Positions 1 through 8,935 of a DNA stretch of 26,260 nucleotides are shown in pieces. Origin of the DNA: Paulinella micropora (Eukaryota; Cercozoa; Imbricatea; Euglyphida); the NCBI GenBank assembly GCA_009731375.1, contig BJOX01000112.1, positions 905,551 to 931,810 of the forward strand. Reading direction: 5' to 3'. Numbering within the stretch: position 1 is the stretch's first letter; the number at the start of each line of letters is the position of its first letter. Made by a program: the position numbers and the translations under genes. The notes beneath the pieces were generated by a model that made no database searches, had not been told where the DNA came from, and worked only from the letters and a program-made list of their open reading frames with translations.

Positions 1-155
1 GGGGAAGAATAAGGTAGGTAGGTAGGTAGGCAGGTAGGTAGATAGGTAGATAGATAGATAGATAGATAGATCGATAGATATATAGATAGATAGATAGATA
101 TATATATAGATAGATAGATAGATATATAGATTGATAGATAGACAGATAGACAGAT

Positions 156-186
<31 letters not shown>

Positions 187-190
187 TAGA

Positions 191-280
191 TATCGATGAT
201 ACAGCAATGATGATCACACGTCGTTTGATAGCAAGTTCTCTGTCCTTTCCATCGATAGATAGATAGATGGACAGATAGAT

Positions 281-340
<60 letters not shown>

Positions 341-341
341 T

Positions 342-391
<50 letters not shown>

Positions 392-549
392 TAGCGATGA
401 TGATCACGCCAACGATAGGTAGGTAGATAGATAGATAGATAGATAGGTAGATAGATAGATAGATAGATAGATAGGTAGGTAGGTAGGTAGGTAGGTAGAT
501 AGATGGATAGATAGATAGATATAGCGATGATGATCACGCTAACCATAGG

Positions 550-594
<45 letters not shown>

Positions 595-690
595 GGATAG
601 ATAGATAGATAGATAGGTGGGTAGGTAGGTAGGTAGGTAGGTAGATAGATCGATAGATAGATAGATATAGCGATGATGATCACGCCAACC

Positions 691-744
<54 letters not shown>

Positions 745-807
745 GGATGAATAGATAGATAGATAGATAGATAGATAGTTGACAGCAAGTTCTCTGCGCT
801 TTCCAAC

Positions 808-812
<5 letters not shown>
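191..812. repeat. Dispersed 25-60 bp spacer modules inside the GATA array
   Basis: Two related spacer types recur. The first is a core beginning AGCGATGATGATCACGC at 392-413, 521-547 and 667-692, with a diverged version (GCAATGATGATCACACG) at 203-220. The second is GCAAGTTCTCTG(T/C)...CTTTCC, present at 230-250 and 784-803. In the first module (191-255) both types sit next to each other, so the later copies look like separated halves of one ancestral unit. I do not recognise the sequence. The arrangement suggests array growth by duplication of SSR plus unique spacer together. Confidence 0.75.
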
Positions 813-842
<30 letters not shown>

Positions 843-890
843 GGCATCAGCATGGCCCTATCGGTACTCTTGAGTAAGAAAGCAGAGACC

Positions 891-893
<3 letters not shown>
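843..893. repeat. 50-bp module, copy 1
   Basis: This non-SSR block begins GGCATCAGCATGGCCCTATC and ends GCAGAGACCAAAG. It lies between GATA arrays and is repeated essentially unchanged at 1048-1097. No coding or RNA function is apparent. Confidence 0.8.
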
Positions 894-938
<45 letters not shown>

Positions 939-1047
939 GTAGGTAGGTAGGTAGGTAGGTAGATAGGTAGATAGATAGGTAGGAAGGTAAGTAGGTAGGT
1001 AGGTAGGTAGGTAGGTAGGTAGATGGATAGATAGATAGATAGAGATA

Positions 1048-1097
1048 GCATCAGCATGGCCCTATCGGTACTCTTGAGTAAGAAAGCAGAGACCAAA
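1048..1097. repeat. 50-bp module, copy 2
   Basis: This is a direct repeat of the module at 843-893. A block of GATA and GGTA repeats separates the two. It lies just before the left partial copy of element A. Confidence 0.8.
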
Positions 1098-1109
1098 GAT
1101 AGATAGATA

Positions 1110-1262
1110 GATGAGATATCGACTAATGTCAGAAAAAAGGAGCTTCTGATTTCGTCAACCAAGGAAGTCTGTGGGTAAAGTATTAACCCGATGCCCAGCT
1201 AAGCCGTGATGTTTGCACGGAAGGGACTGATACAGGCGATACCAAAGCTCCCTAGTACCAGG
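1110..1262 (-). repeat. Element A, left partial copy (3' end), cut by gap
   Basis: This is a minus-strand copy of the repeat seen complete at 3733-4089. Its 3' end, read on the minus strand, is CGATATCTCATC followed by TATC repeats. It runs into the N gap at 1263. Its last 131 bases (1132-1262) are repeated exactly on the other side of the gap at 2221-2351. The two copies may therefore be one sequence split by an unmerged contig overlap. Confidence 0.8.
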
Positions 1263-2220
1263 NNNNNNNNNNNNNNNNNNNNNNNNNNNNNNNNNNNNNN
1301 NNNNNNNNNNNNNNNNNNNNNNNNNNNNNNNNNNNNNNNNNNNNNNNNNNNNNNNNNNNNNNNNNNNNNNNNNNNNNNNNNNNNNNNNNNNNNNNNNNNN
1401 NNNNNNNNNNNNNNNNNNNNNNNNNNNNNNNNNNNNNNNNNNNNNNNNNNNNNNNNNNNNNNNNNNNNNNNNNNNNNNNNNNNNNNNNNNNNNNNNNNNN
1501 NNNNNNNNNNNNNNNNNNNNNNNNNNNNNNNNNNNNNNNNNNNNNNNNNNNNNNNNNNNNNNNNNNNNNNNNNNNNNNNNNNNNNNNNNNNNNNNNNNNN
1601 NNNNNNNNNNNNNNNNNNNNNNNNNNNNNNNNNNNNNNNNNNNNNNNNNNNNNNNNNNNNNNNNNNNNNNNNNNNNNNNNNNNNNNNNNNNNNNNNNNNN
1701 NNNNNNNNNNNNNNNNNNNNNNNNNNNNNNNNNNNNNNNNNNNNNNNNNNNNNNNNNNNNNNNNNNNNNNNNNNNNNNNNNNNNNNNNNNNNNNNNNNNN
1801 NNNNNNNNNNNNNNNNNNNNNNNNNNNNNNNNNNNNNNNNNNNNNNNNNNNNNNNNNNNNNNNNNNNNNNNNNNNNNNNNNNNNNNNNNNNNNNNNNNNN
1901 NNNNNNNNNNNNNNNNNNNNNNNNNNNNNNNNNNNNNNNNNNNNNNNNNNNNNNNNNNNNNNNNNNNNNNNNNNNNNNNNNNNNNNNNNNNNNNNNNNNN
2001 NNNNNNNNNNNNNNNNNNNNNNNNNNNNNNNNNNNNNNNNNNNNNNNNNNNNNNNNNNNNNNNNNNNNNNNNNNNNNNNNNNNNNNNNNNNNNNNNNNNN
2101 NNNNNNNNNNNNNNNNNNNNNNNNNNNNNNNNNNNNNNNNNNNNNNNNNNNNNNNNNNNNNNNNNNNNNNNNNNNNNNNNNNNNNNNNNNNNNNNNNNNN
2201 NNNNNNNNNNNNNNNNNNNN
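1263..2220. other. Assembly gap (958 N)
   Basis: This is a run of undetermined bases. Both flanks carry the same 131-bp sequence, so the true distance across the gap may be very short or negative. Nothing can be said about its content. Confidence 0.99.
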
Positions 2221-2388
2221 GAAAAAAGGAGCTTCTGATTTCGTCAACCAAGGAAGTCTGTGGGTAAAGTATTAACCCGATGCCCAGCTAAGCCGTGATG
2301 TTTGCACGGAAGGGACTGATACAGGCGATACCAAAGCTCCCTAGTACCAGGCGGGGCCAGGGCTCGTTCCATAAGCGCCCCTTGCAAG
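2221..2388 (-). repeat. Element A, right partial copy (5'-truncated)
   Basis: This copy continues element A from the gap edge to 2388 and then passes abruptly into GATA repeat. Compared with the longest copy (3733-4089, opposite strand), roughly the first 180 bp of the element are missing. It is thus truncated at the 5' end and retains the 3' part, the pattern expected of a retrotransposed copy made by target-primed reverse transcription. Confidence 0.75.
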
Positions 2389-2536
2389 ATAGATAGATAG
2401 ATAGATAGATAGGTAGGTAGATAGGTAGGTAGGTAGGTAGGTAGGTAGATAGGTAAATAGGTAGATAGGTATAGAATAGATAAATAGGTATATAGAATAG
2501 ATAGATAGGTGTATATATATATATATACATGTATAT
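2389..2536. repeat. GATA/GGTA array passing into TA-rich repeat
   Basis: GATA and GGTA units (2389-2500) are followed by variants such as AATAGATA and by an alternating TA/TG stretch at 2510-2536. No gene is seen. Confidence 0.95.
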
Positions 2537-2930
<394 letters not shown>

Positions 2931-3047
2931 TAGATAGATCGATAGATAGATAAGATAGATAGATAGATAGATAGAAAGAAAGAAAGATAGATAGAATAGA
3001 AATAAAGAAAGAAAGGTAGATAGATAGTTCAAAGTTGGCTGATTTTG

Positions 3048-3049
<2 letters not shown>
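2931..3049. repeat. GATA/GAAA array and strand-switch spacer
   Basis: GATA and GAAA units end near 3026. A 23-bp spacer (3027-3049, beginning GTTCAAAGTTGGCTG) then separates them from an array in the opposite orientation (TATC). This is the first of several points where the tetranucleotide flips strand. Confidence 0.9.
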
Positions 3050-3266
<217 letters not shown>

Positions 3267-3351
3267 TCCAGCCCGCTACCCAGTCGCTGTTTGGCGGCCG
3301 GGTGGAATGGATGCCTATGTCTTCGGATATGCAGAGCTGATAGACCAGACA

Positions 3352-3353
<2 letters not shown>
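3267..3353. repeat. GC-rich spacer module with inverted relative at 11805-11848
   Basis: This block of about 87 bp is non-repetitive. Its right half, including GTCTTCGGATATGCAGAGC, appears in inverse orientation with near identity at about 11805-11848, again flanked by GATA/TATC repeats. It is therefore a dispersed module and not unique DNA. No coding sense is seen. Confidence 0.75.
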
Positions 3354-3435
<82 letters not shown>

Positions 3436-3490
3436 CATCTATCCATCTATTTATCTATTTATCTATCTATCTATTTATCTATCTATCTAA

Positions 3491-3562
<72 letters not shown>

Positions 3563-3571
3563 ATCTATCTA

Positions 3572-3606
<35 letters not shown>

Positions 3607-3670
3607 GTTGTTAGGTGTTCACGTCTCCCGATCANNNNNNNNNNCCTACTTATCTATCTATTCTACCTAC

Positions 3671-3732
<62 letters not shown>
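3354..3732. repeat. TATC array with small spacer and 10-N gap
   Basis: TATC repeat fills 3354-3605. A 29-bp spacer (3606-3634, containing GGTGTTCACGTCTCCCG) is followed by ten N (3635-3644) and then more TATC/TACC repeat to 3732. The spacer is too short to identify. Confidence 0.95.
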
Positions 3733-3733
<1 letters not shown>

Positions 3734-4089
3734 GCCGAAATAGCGACGGGAAGCACAATTCTGTTCCCTCAGGGTGCCCTTTCTCGCTTGTTGAGCCCGG
3801 AATAAAACCCACAGTTCTCTGTCGGTTTATACTAGACTGTCGAGCAGTCTCGAAACTCCATCTGCTTACTGGGTCCTCTGTAATGGAGGTGGGAGCTCGT
3901 TCTGCAAGGGGCGCTTATGGAACGAGCCCTGGCCCCGCCTGGTACTAGGGAGATTTGGTATTGCCTGTATCAGTCCCTTCCGTGCAAACATCACGGCTTA
4001 GCTGGGCATCGGGTTAATACTTTACCCACAGACTTCCTGGTTGACGAAATCAGAAGCTCCTTTTTTCTGACATTAGTCGATATCTCATC
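3733..4089 (+). mobile_element. Element A, longest copy; unclassified SINE-like or LINE 3'-end repeat
   Basis: This is a block of about 357 bp of complex sequence between two TATC arrays. It starts TTGCCGAAATAGCG and ends CGATATCTCATC, running straight into TATC repeats. Two partial copies lie on the opposite strand (1110-1262 and 2221-2388). The 2221-2388 copy stops at an internal point that passes directly into GATA repeat, so it is 5'-truncated. I found no convincing pol III A/B boxes and no long reading frame. It could be a SINE, the 3' end of another LINE, or part of a larger repeat. The terminal motif matches 11 of 12 positions of the 3' end of the RLE retrotransposon in this window. 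Recognition as a repeat is firm, and the class is inferred. Confidence 0.65.
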
Positions 4090-4690
<601 letters not shown>

Positions 4691-4729
4691 TGTCCTCGAC
4701 AATATGATTATACACGGGATAGATAGATG

Positions 4730-4768
<39 letters not shown>

Positions 4769-4914
4769 CGATAGATAGATAGATAGATAGATACATAGAT
4801 AAATAGATAGATAGATAGATAGATGGATGGATAGATAGACAGGATAGACAGACAGACAGACAGACAGACAGATAGATAGATAGATAGATAGATAGATGGA
4901 TAGATAGATAGATA
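4691..4914. repeat. Strand-switch spacer and GATA/CAGA array
   Basis: A 27-bp spacer (4691-4717, containing CCTCGACAATATG) separates the TATC array from a GATA array on the other strand. The GATA array includes a CAGA block near 4848-4870. Confidence 0.93.
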
Positions 4915-4943
4915 GACAAAGGCGAGCAATAAGATCAACTCTT

Positions 4944-4994
<51 letters not shown>

Positions 4995-5038
4995 CCACAG
5001 CCTAGAACGACGCAGGCGAGCACTAAGATCATCTCTTG

Positions 5039-5078
<40 letters not shown>

Positions 5079-5160
5079 TACCACAGCCTAGAACGACAAA
5101 AGCGAGCACTAAGAGCAGCTCTTGCCATGCTAACACTTTCTTTTCTAAAAACACAACAAT
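4915..5160. repeat. Three copies of a GCGAGCA(C/A)TAAGA module in GATA
   Basis: The modules lie at 4915-4946, 4993-5040 and 5076-5160. They share GCGAGCA(C/A)TAAGA followed by TC(A/T)TCTCTT or GCAGCTCTT. The last two also share CCACAGCCTAGAACGAC. GATA repeats separate them. The third copy continues into a sequence (CTTGCCATGCTAACAC) that recurs at 5295-5350 and, inverted, at 5520-5590 and 5678-5726. Confidence 0.8.
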
Positions 5161-5395
5161 GTATGTATGTATGCGATATTGATGATGGTGATGATGATGA
5201 TGGTGGTGGTGGTGGTGGTGGTGGCGATGATGGTGATGGTGGTGATGATGGCGATGGTGATGATGATGATGGTGATGATGATGATGATGATGATGAGTAT
5301 GGGAGCAGCTCTTGCCATGCTAACACTTTTCCTTTCTAAACACAACAACAACAACAACAACAACAACGATGATCATGGTGATGATGGTGATGGTG

Positions 5396-5427
<32 letters not shown>

Positions 5428-5840
5428 GCATCACCATCATCATCATCATCATCACCGCCATCATCACATCATCAACTTCCATCATCATCATCATCATCAT
5501 AATCATCACTGTTGTTGTTGTTTTTAGAAAAGAGTTGTTGTTTTTAGAAAAGAAAGTGTTAGCATGGCAAGAGCTGCTCTCATACTCGTCATCATCATCA
5601 TCATCGTCATCATCATCACCACCATCACCATCACCATCACTATCATCACCATCATCATCGTCGCCGTTGTTGTTGTCGTTTTTAGAAAAGAAAGTGTTCG
5701 CATGGCAAGAGTTGCTCTCATACTCATCATCATCATTATCATCATCACCACTACCACCACCATCATCATGATGGTGATGATGATGGTGATGATGATGATG
5801 GTGATGATGATATTGATGATGATGGTGGTGGTGATGATGA
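5161..5840. repeat. GAT/GGT and CAT/CAC trinucleotide arrays with inverted modules
   Basis: GAT/GGT repeats (5170-5294 and 5368-5428) flip to ATC/ACC repeats (5429-5500 and 5590-5770) and back to GAT/GGT near 5768. Four copies of a module of about 50 bp sit in them. Two are on the plus strand (within 5076-5160, and 5295-5350) and two are inverted (5520-5590 and 5678-5726). All contain the segment CTTGCCATGCTAACAC or its close variant in the given orientation. The block is therefore a nested inverted repeat able to fold back on itself. Reading frames here are only low-complexity. Confidence 0.9.
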
Positions 5841-5891
5841 TAGATAGATAGATAGATAGATAGATAGACAGATAGATAGATAGATAGATAT

Positions 5892-5933
<42 letters not shown>

Positions 5934-5935
5934 GA
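5841..5935. repeat. GATA array
   Basis: This is plain GATA repeat with one GACA and one GATATATA interruption. It is followed by a short spacer (about 5933-5956, containing GGGTTGCCTTGTC). Confidence 0.97.
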
Positions 5936-5956
5936 TGGTGGGTTGCCTTGTCAAAC

Positions 5957-5965
5957 ATACATACA

Positions 5966-5998
<33 letters not shown>

Positions 5999-6044
5999 CA
6001 TAAATACATACATACATACATACATACATACATGCATGCATACA

Positions 6045-6077
<33 letters not shown>

Positions 6078-6193
6078 CATAAATACATACATACATACAT
6101 ATATACATGCATACATACATACATACATACGTACATACATACATACATATATCATAAATACATACATATATCATAAATACATACATACATACA

Positions 6194-6226
<33 letters not shown>

Positions 6227-6450
6227 CATACATACATACATACATACATACATACATACATACATACATACATACATACATACATACATTCTTCTATTCT
6301 GCAAGCAACAATAACAGAAAACGACAAGGACTATGCATATGTATGTATGTATGTATTTATGTATGCATGTATGCATGTATGTATGTATCTATGTATGCAT
6401 GTATGCATTTATGTATGTATGTATGCATGTATGTATGTATGCATGTATGC
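5957..6450. repeat. CATA array, spacer, then GTAT array (inverted)
   Basis: CATA repeats fill 5957-6289 and are punctuated by a recurring ATATATCATAAATA interruption. A 48-bp spacer (about 6291-6338) follows, and then GTAT repeats on the opposite strand to about 6449. The two arrays are reverse complements and could form a long hairpin. Confidence 0.95.
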
Positions 6451-6520
6451 CGACAACATGTACATCAATTATTTACACAACTATATATATGCTATCAAAC
6501 TAGTACTAGCAAACGGTAAT
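6451..6520. other. Short AT-rich spacer
   Basis: This is about 70 bp of non-repetitive AT-rich sequence between the GTAT array and the 30-bp minisatellite. No feature is seen in it. Confidence 0.6.
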
Positions 6521-6798
6521 CTACTGCCTTTATTTAACCATATCAGTCATCTGCTGCCTTTATTTCAGCAAAACCAATGGTGGTTCACCATATCAATCAT
6601 CTACTGCCTTTATTTAACCGTATCAATCATCTACTGCCTTTATTTAACCGTATCAATCATCTACTGCCTTTCTGTAACCATATCAATCGTCTGCTGCCTT
6701 TCTGTAACCATATCAATCATCTATTGCCTTTATTTTACCCATATGCCTTTATTTAACCATATCAATCATCTACTGCCTTTATTAAACCATATCAATCG
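6521..6798 (+). repeat. 30-bp minisatellite, about eight to nine units
   Basis: The unit is CTACTGCCTTTATTTAACC followed by (A/G)TATCAATCAT, repeated head to tail. Two units have CTGTAACC in place of ATTTAACC. Two copies are lengthened (one around 6551-6600, one around 6721-6770). The open plus-strand frame across it is a by-product of the unit being a multiple of three and stop-poor. Confidence 0.9.
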
Positions 6799-7014
6799 GA
6801 GGGATAGATAGATAGATAGATAGATAGGATAGATAGACCTCGATAAGGCTGGAAATAAACCACTCCCCCCATCAACAATTCATATAGATAGATAGATAGG
6901 TAGATAGATAGATAGATAGATAGATAGGTAGGTAGATAGATGGATAGGTAGATAGATAGACCTCGATAAGGCTGGAAATAAACCACTGCGCCCATCACCA
7001 ACTCATAGATATAA

Positions 7015-7048
<34 letters not shown>

Positions 7049-7096
7049 GGATAGACCTCGATAAGGCTGGAAATAAACCACTGCGCCCATCACCAA
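6799..7096. repeat. GATA array with three copies of a 55-bp module
   Basis: The module begins ACCTCGATAAGGCTGG and continues AAATAAACCACT. It occurs at about 6837-6882, 6959-7004 and 7055-7100. GATA repeats separate the copies. The second and third copies are almost identical (CACTGCGCCCATCACC) and the first is diverged (CACTCCCCCCATCAAC). Confidence 0.88.
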
Positions 7097-7174
7097 CTCG
7101 TAGATATACACGAAATACAACAACGGGACCAAAATCTTCAGATCAGTAGGCTTCTCGATCTAAGAAAGAAGAAG
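7097..7174. other. Short non-repetitive spacer
   Basis: This is about 78 bp of complex sequence after the third 55-bp module, ending in GAAGAAGATG before the GTAT array. I see no feature in it. Confidence 0.5.
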
Positions 7175-7187
7175 ATGTATGTATGTA

Positions 7188-7218
<31 letters not shown>

Positions 7219-7531
7219 ATGTATGTGTGTATGTATATGTATTTATATATGTATGTATGCATGTATGTATATGTATGTATGTATGCATGTATGTATGTAT
7301 GCATGTATGTATGTATGTATGTATTATGTATATGTATATGCATATATGTTTTTGTATGTATGTATATGCATGCATGTATGTATGTATGTATGTATGTATT
7401 ATGTACATGTATGTGTGTCTATGTATGTATGCATATGCATATATATATGTATGTATATATGTATGTATGTAAGTATATGTATATATGCATGCATGTATGT
7501 ATATATGTATGTATGTGTGCATGTATGTATG

Positions 7532-7565
<34 letters not shown>

Positions 7566-7574
7566 TGTATATAT
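7175..7574. repeat. GTAT/ATGC-rich tetranucleotide array
   Basis: GTAT repeats carry GTGT, GCAT and ATAT variants. No gene is seen. The frames on both strands are low complexity (Tyr/Val/Cys/Met or His/Thr/Tyr/Ile). Confidence 0.97.
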
Positions 7575-7662
7575 GACCAATGTTTCGGAAGATTCGACTT
7601 CCATCGTCCCTATATATATATATACATATATATATATATGTATGTATGTATGTATGCGTGTA
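7575..7662. repeat. 36-bp spacer and TA/GTAT repeat
   Basis: A non-repetitive block (7575-7610, containing GTTTCGGAAGATTCGAC) is followed by TA repeat and a short GTAT run before the GATA array. The spacer has no recognised identity and I see no second copy in the window. Confidence 0.7.
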
Positions 7663-7685
7663 GATAGATAGATAGATAGATAGAT

Positions 7686-7730
<45 letters not shown>

Positions 7731-7735
7731 TAGAG

Positions 7736-7770
<35 letters not shown>

Positions 7771-7960
7771 GAGATAGATAGAGAGATAGATAGATAGATA
7801 GATAGAGAGAGAGATAGATAGATAGATAGATAGATAGAGAGATAGATAGAGAGATAGATAGAAAGATAGATAGAGAGATAGATAGAAAAACAGATAGACA
7901 GAGAGAGAGAGAGAGAGATAGATAGATAGATAGATAGATAAAGAGATAGATAAAGAGACA
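7663..7960. repeat. GATA/GAGA array
   Basis: GATA repeat is interspersed with GAGA runs and some GAAA units. It passes into AACA-type repeat at its right end. Confidence 0.97.
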
Positions 7961-8241
7961 AACAGACAGACAAACATACAGACAAACAAACAAACAAACA
8001 ATCAAACAAACAATCAAACAAACAAACAAACAAACACACAAACAGACAGACAGACAAACAAACAAACAAACAAAAAAACAAACAAACGAATAACAAGCAA
8101 ACAAACAACAAACAAACAAACAAACCAAACAAACAAACAAACAGACAAACAGACAGACAGACAAACAAACAAACACACAAACAGACAGACAGACAGACAA
8201 ACAAACAAACAAGCAAACAAACAAACAAACAAACAAACAAA
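7961..8241. repeat. CAAA/CAGA tetranucleotide array
   Basis: About 280 bp are built from CAAA and CAGA units with CACA variants. This is a motif class not seen elsewhere in the window at this length. Minus-strand frames read Cys-Leu-Phe-Val repeats with no functional meaning. Confidence 0.96.
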
Positions 8242-8275
8242 CAGTAAAATAAATAACTTTTAGATGGATATATAT

Positions 8276-8306
<31 letters not shown>

Positions 8307-8337
8307 TGTAGATAGATAGATAGATAGATAGGGAGAG

Positions 8338-8373
<36 letters not shown>

Positions 8374-8523
8374 TAGAGATAGATAGATAGATAGATAGAT
8401 AGTTAGATAGATAGATAGATAGATAGATAGGATAGATAGGATAGATAGGATAGATAGGTAGATAAATAGACAAATAGATATATAGATAGGATAGATAGAT
8501 AGATAGATAGATGTGATAGATAT

Positions 8524-8553
<30 letters not shown>
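8242..8553. repeat. Spacer and GATA/GA/GGATA array
   Basis: A 25-bp AT-rich spacer is followed by GATA repeat, a GA run (8330-8375) and GGATAGATA-type units (8430-8520). Confidence 0.95.
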
Positions 8554-8554
<1 letters not shown>

Positions 8555-8604
8555 GGAAAGACTAACCTGCCTTGTCGAGTGTGTTTTGTACATAACGACG
8601 TTGA

Positions 8605-8607
<3 letters not shown>
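8554..8607 (-). repeat. M45 module, copy 1
   Basis: This block includes CTTGTCGAGTGTGTTTTGTA and ends CATAACGACGTTGAA. It is nearly identical to the copy at 11586-11637 and related to four others between 11495 and 12095. It lies about 120 bp beyond the 3' end of the truncated retrotransposon, and related copies lie just beyond its 5' end. The retrotransposon therefore appears to have landed inside a pre-existing M45/GATA array. The strand given is arbitrary. Confidence 0.88.
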
Positions 8608-8643
<36 letters not shown>

Positions 8644-8729
8644 TAGATAGATAGATAGATAGATAGATAGATGGATGGATGGATGGATGGATGGATAGAT
8701 AGACAGATAGATAGATAGATAGATAGATA
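8608..8729. repeat. GATA/GGAT array adjoining the retrotransposon 3' end
   Basis: GATA repeat has a GGAT block (8671-8696) and a GACA unit near 8701. Read on the minus strand, the part next to 8730 is a TATC tail following the element's terminal CGACATCTCATC. Where templated tail ends and target begins cannot be seen. Confidence 0.9.
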
Positions 8730-8935
8730 GATGAGATGTCGCAAAGGAATGTAGTCCTTGCAAAGGAACGCAGTTTCACATCAAACAATAATTTGTGTAC
8801 TGTGCATGTGTCCGGGATGGGAATCACGGGTAGACTGTGTTCTGGAAAAAGAAGAGGAGGAAGGACGTTGAAGAAAAAGGCAATCTAGGAATGGAGAGTG
8901 GGAGGATAAGGAAGAAGAGAAAGAAAAGGAAGCCG

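Larger units (their letters stand above)
1..1109. repeat. GATA/GGTA tetranucleotide array with embedded modules
   Basis: Almost the whole stretch is GATA repeat that alternates with blocks of GGTA (for example near 470-500, 615-645 and 940-1020). Occasional variants such as GACA, GATC and GGAT occur. Read on the minus strand the array is open in all frames and would spell Tyr-Leu-Ser-Ile repeats. That is a property of TATC repeats and not evidence for a gene. The array is interrupted by short non-repeat modules that are listed separately. Confidence 0.97.

Noticed and set aside
1-1109. GATA arrays as a sex-chromosome (Bkm-like) satellite or clusters of GATA-factor binding sites
   Set aside because: The motif matches, but nothing else in the window supports a sex-linked or regulatory role, and tetranucleotide arrays of this type occur widely.
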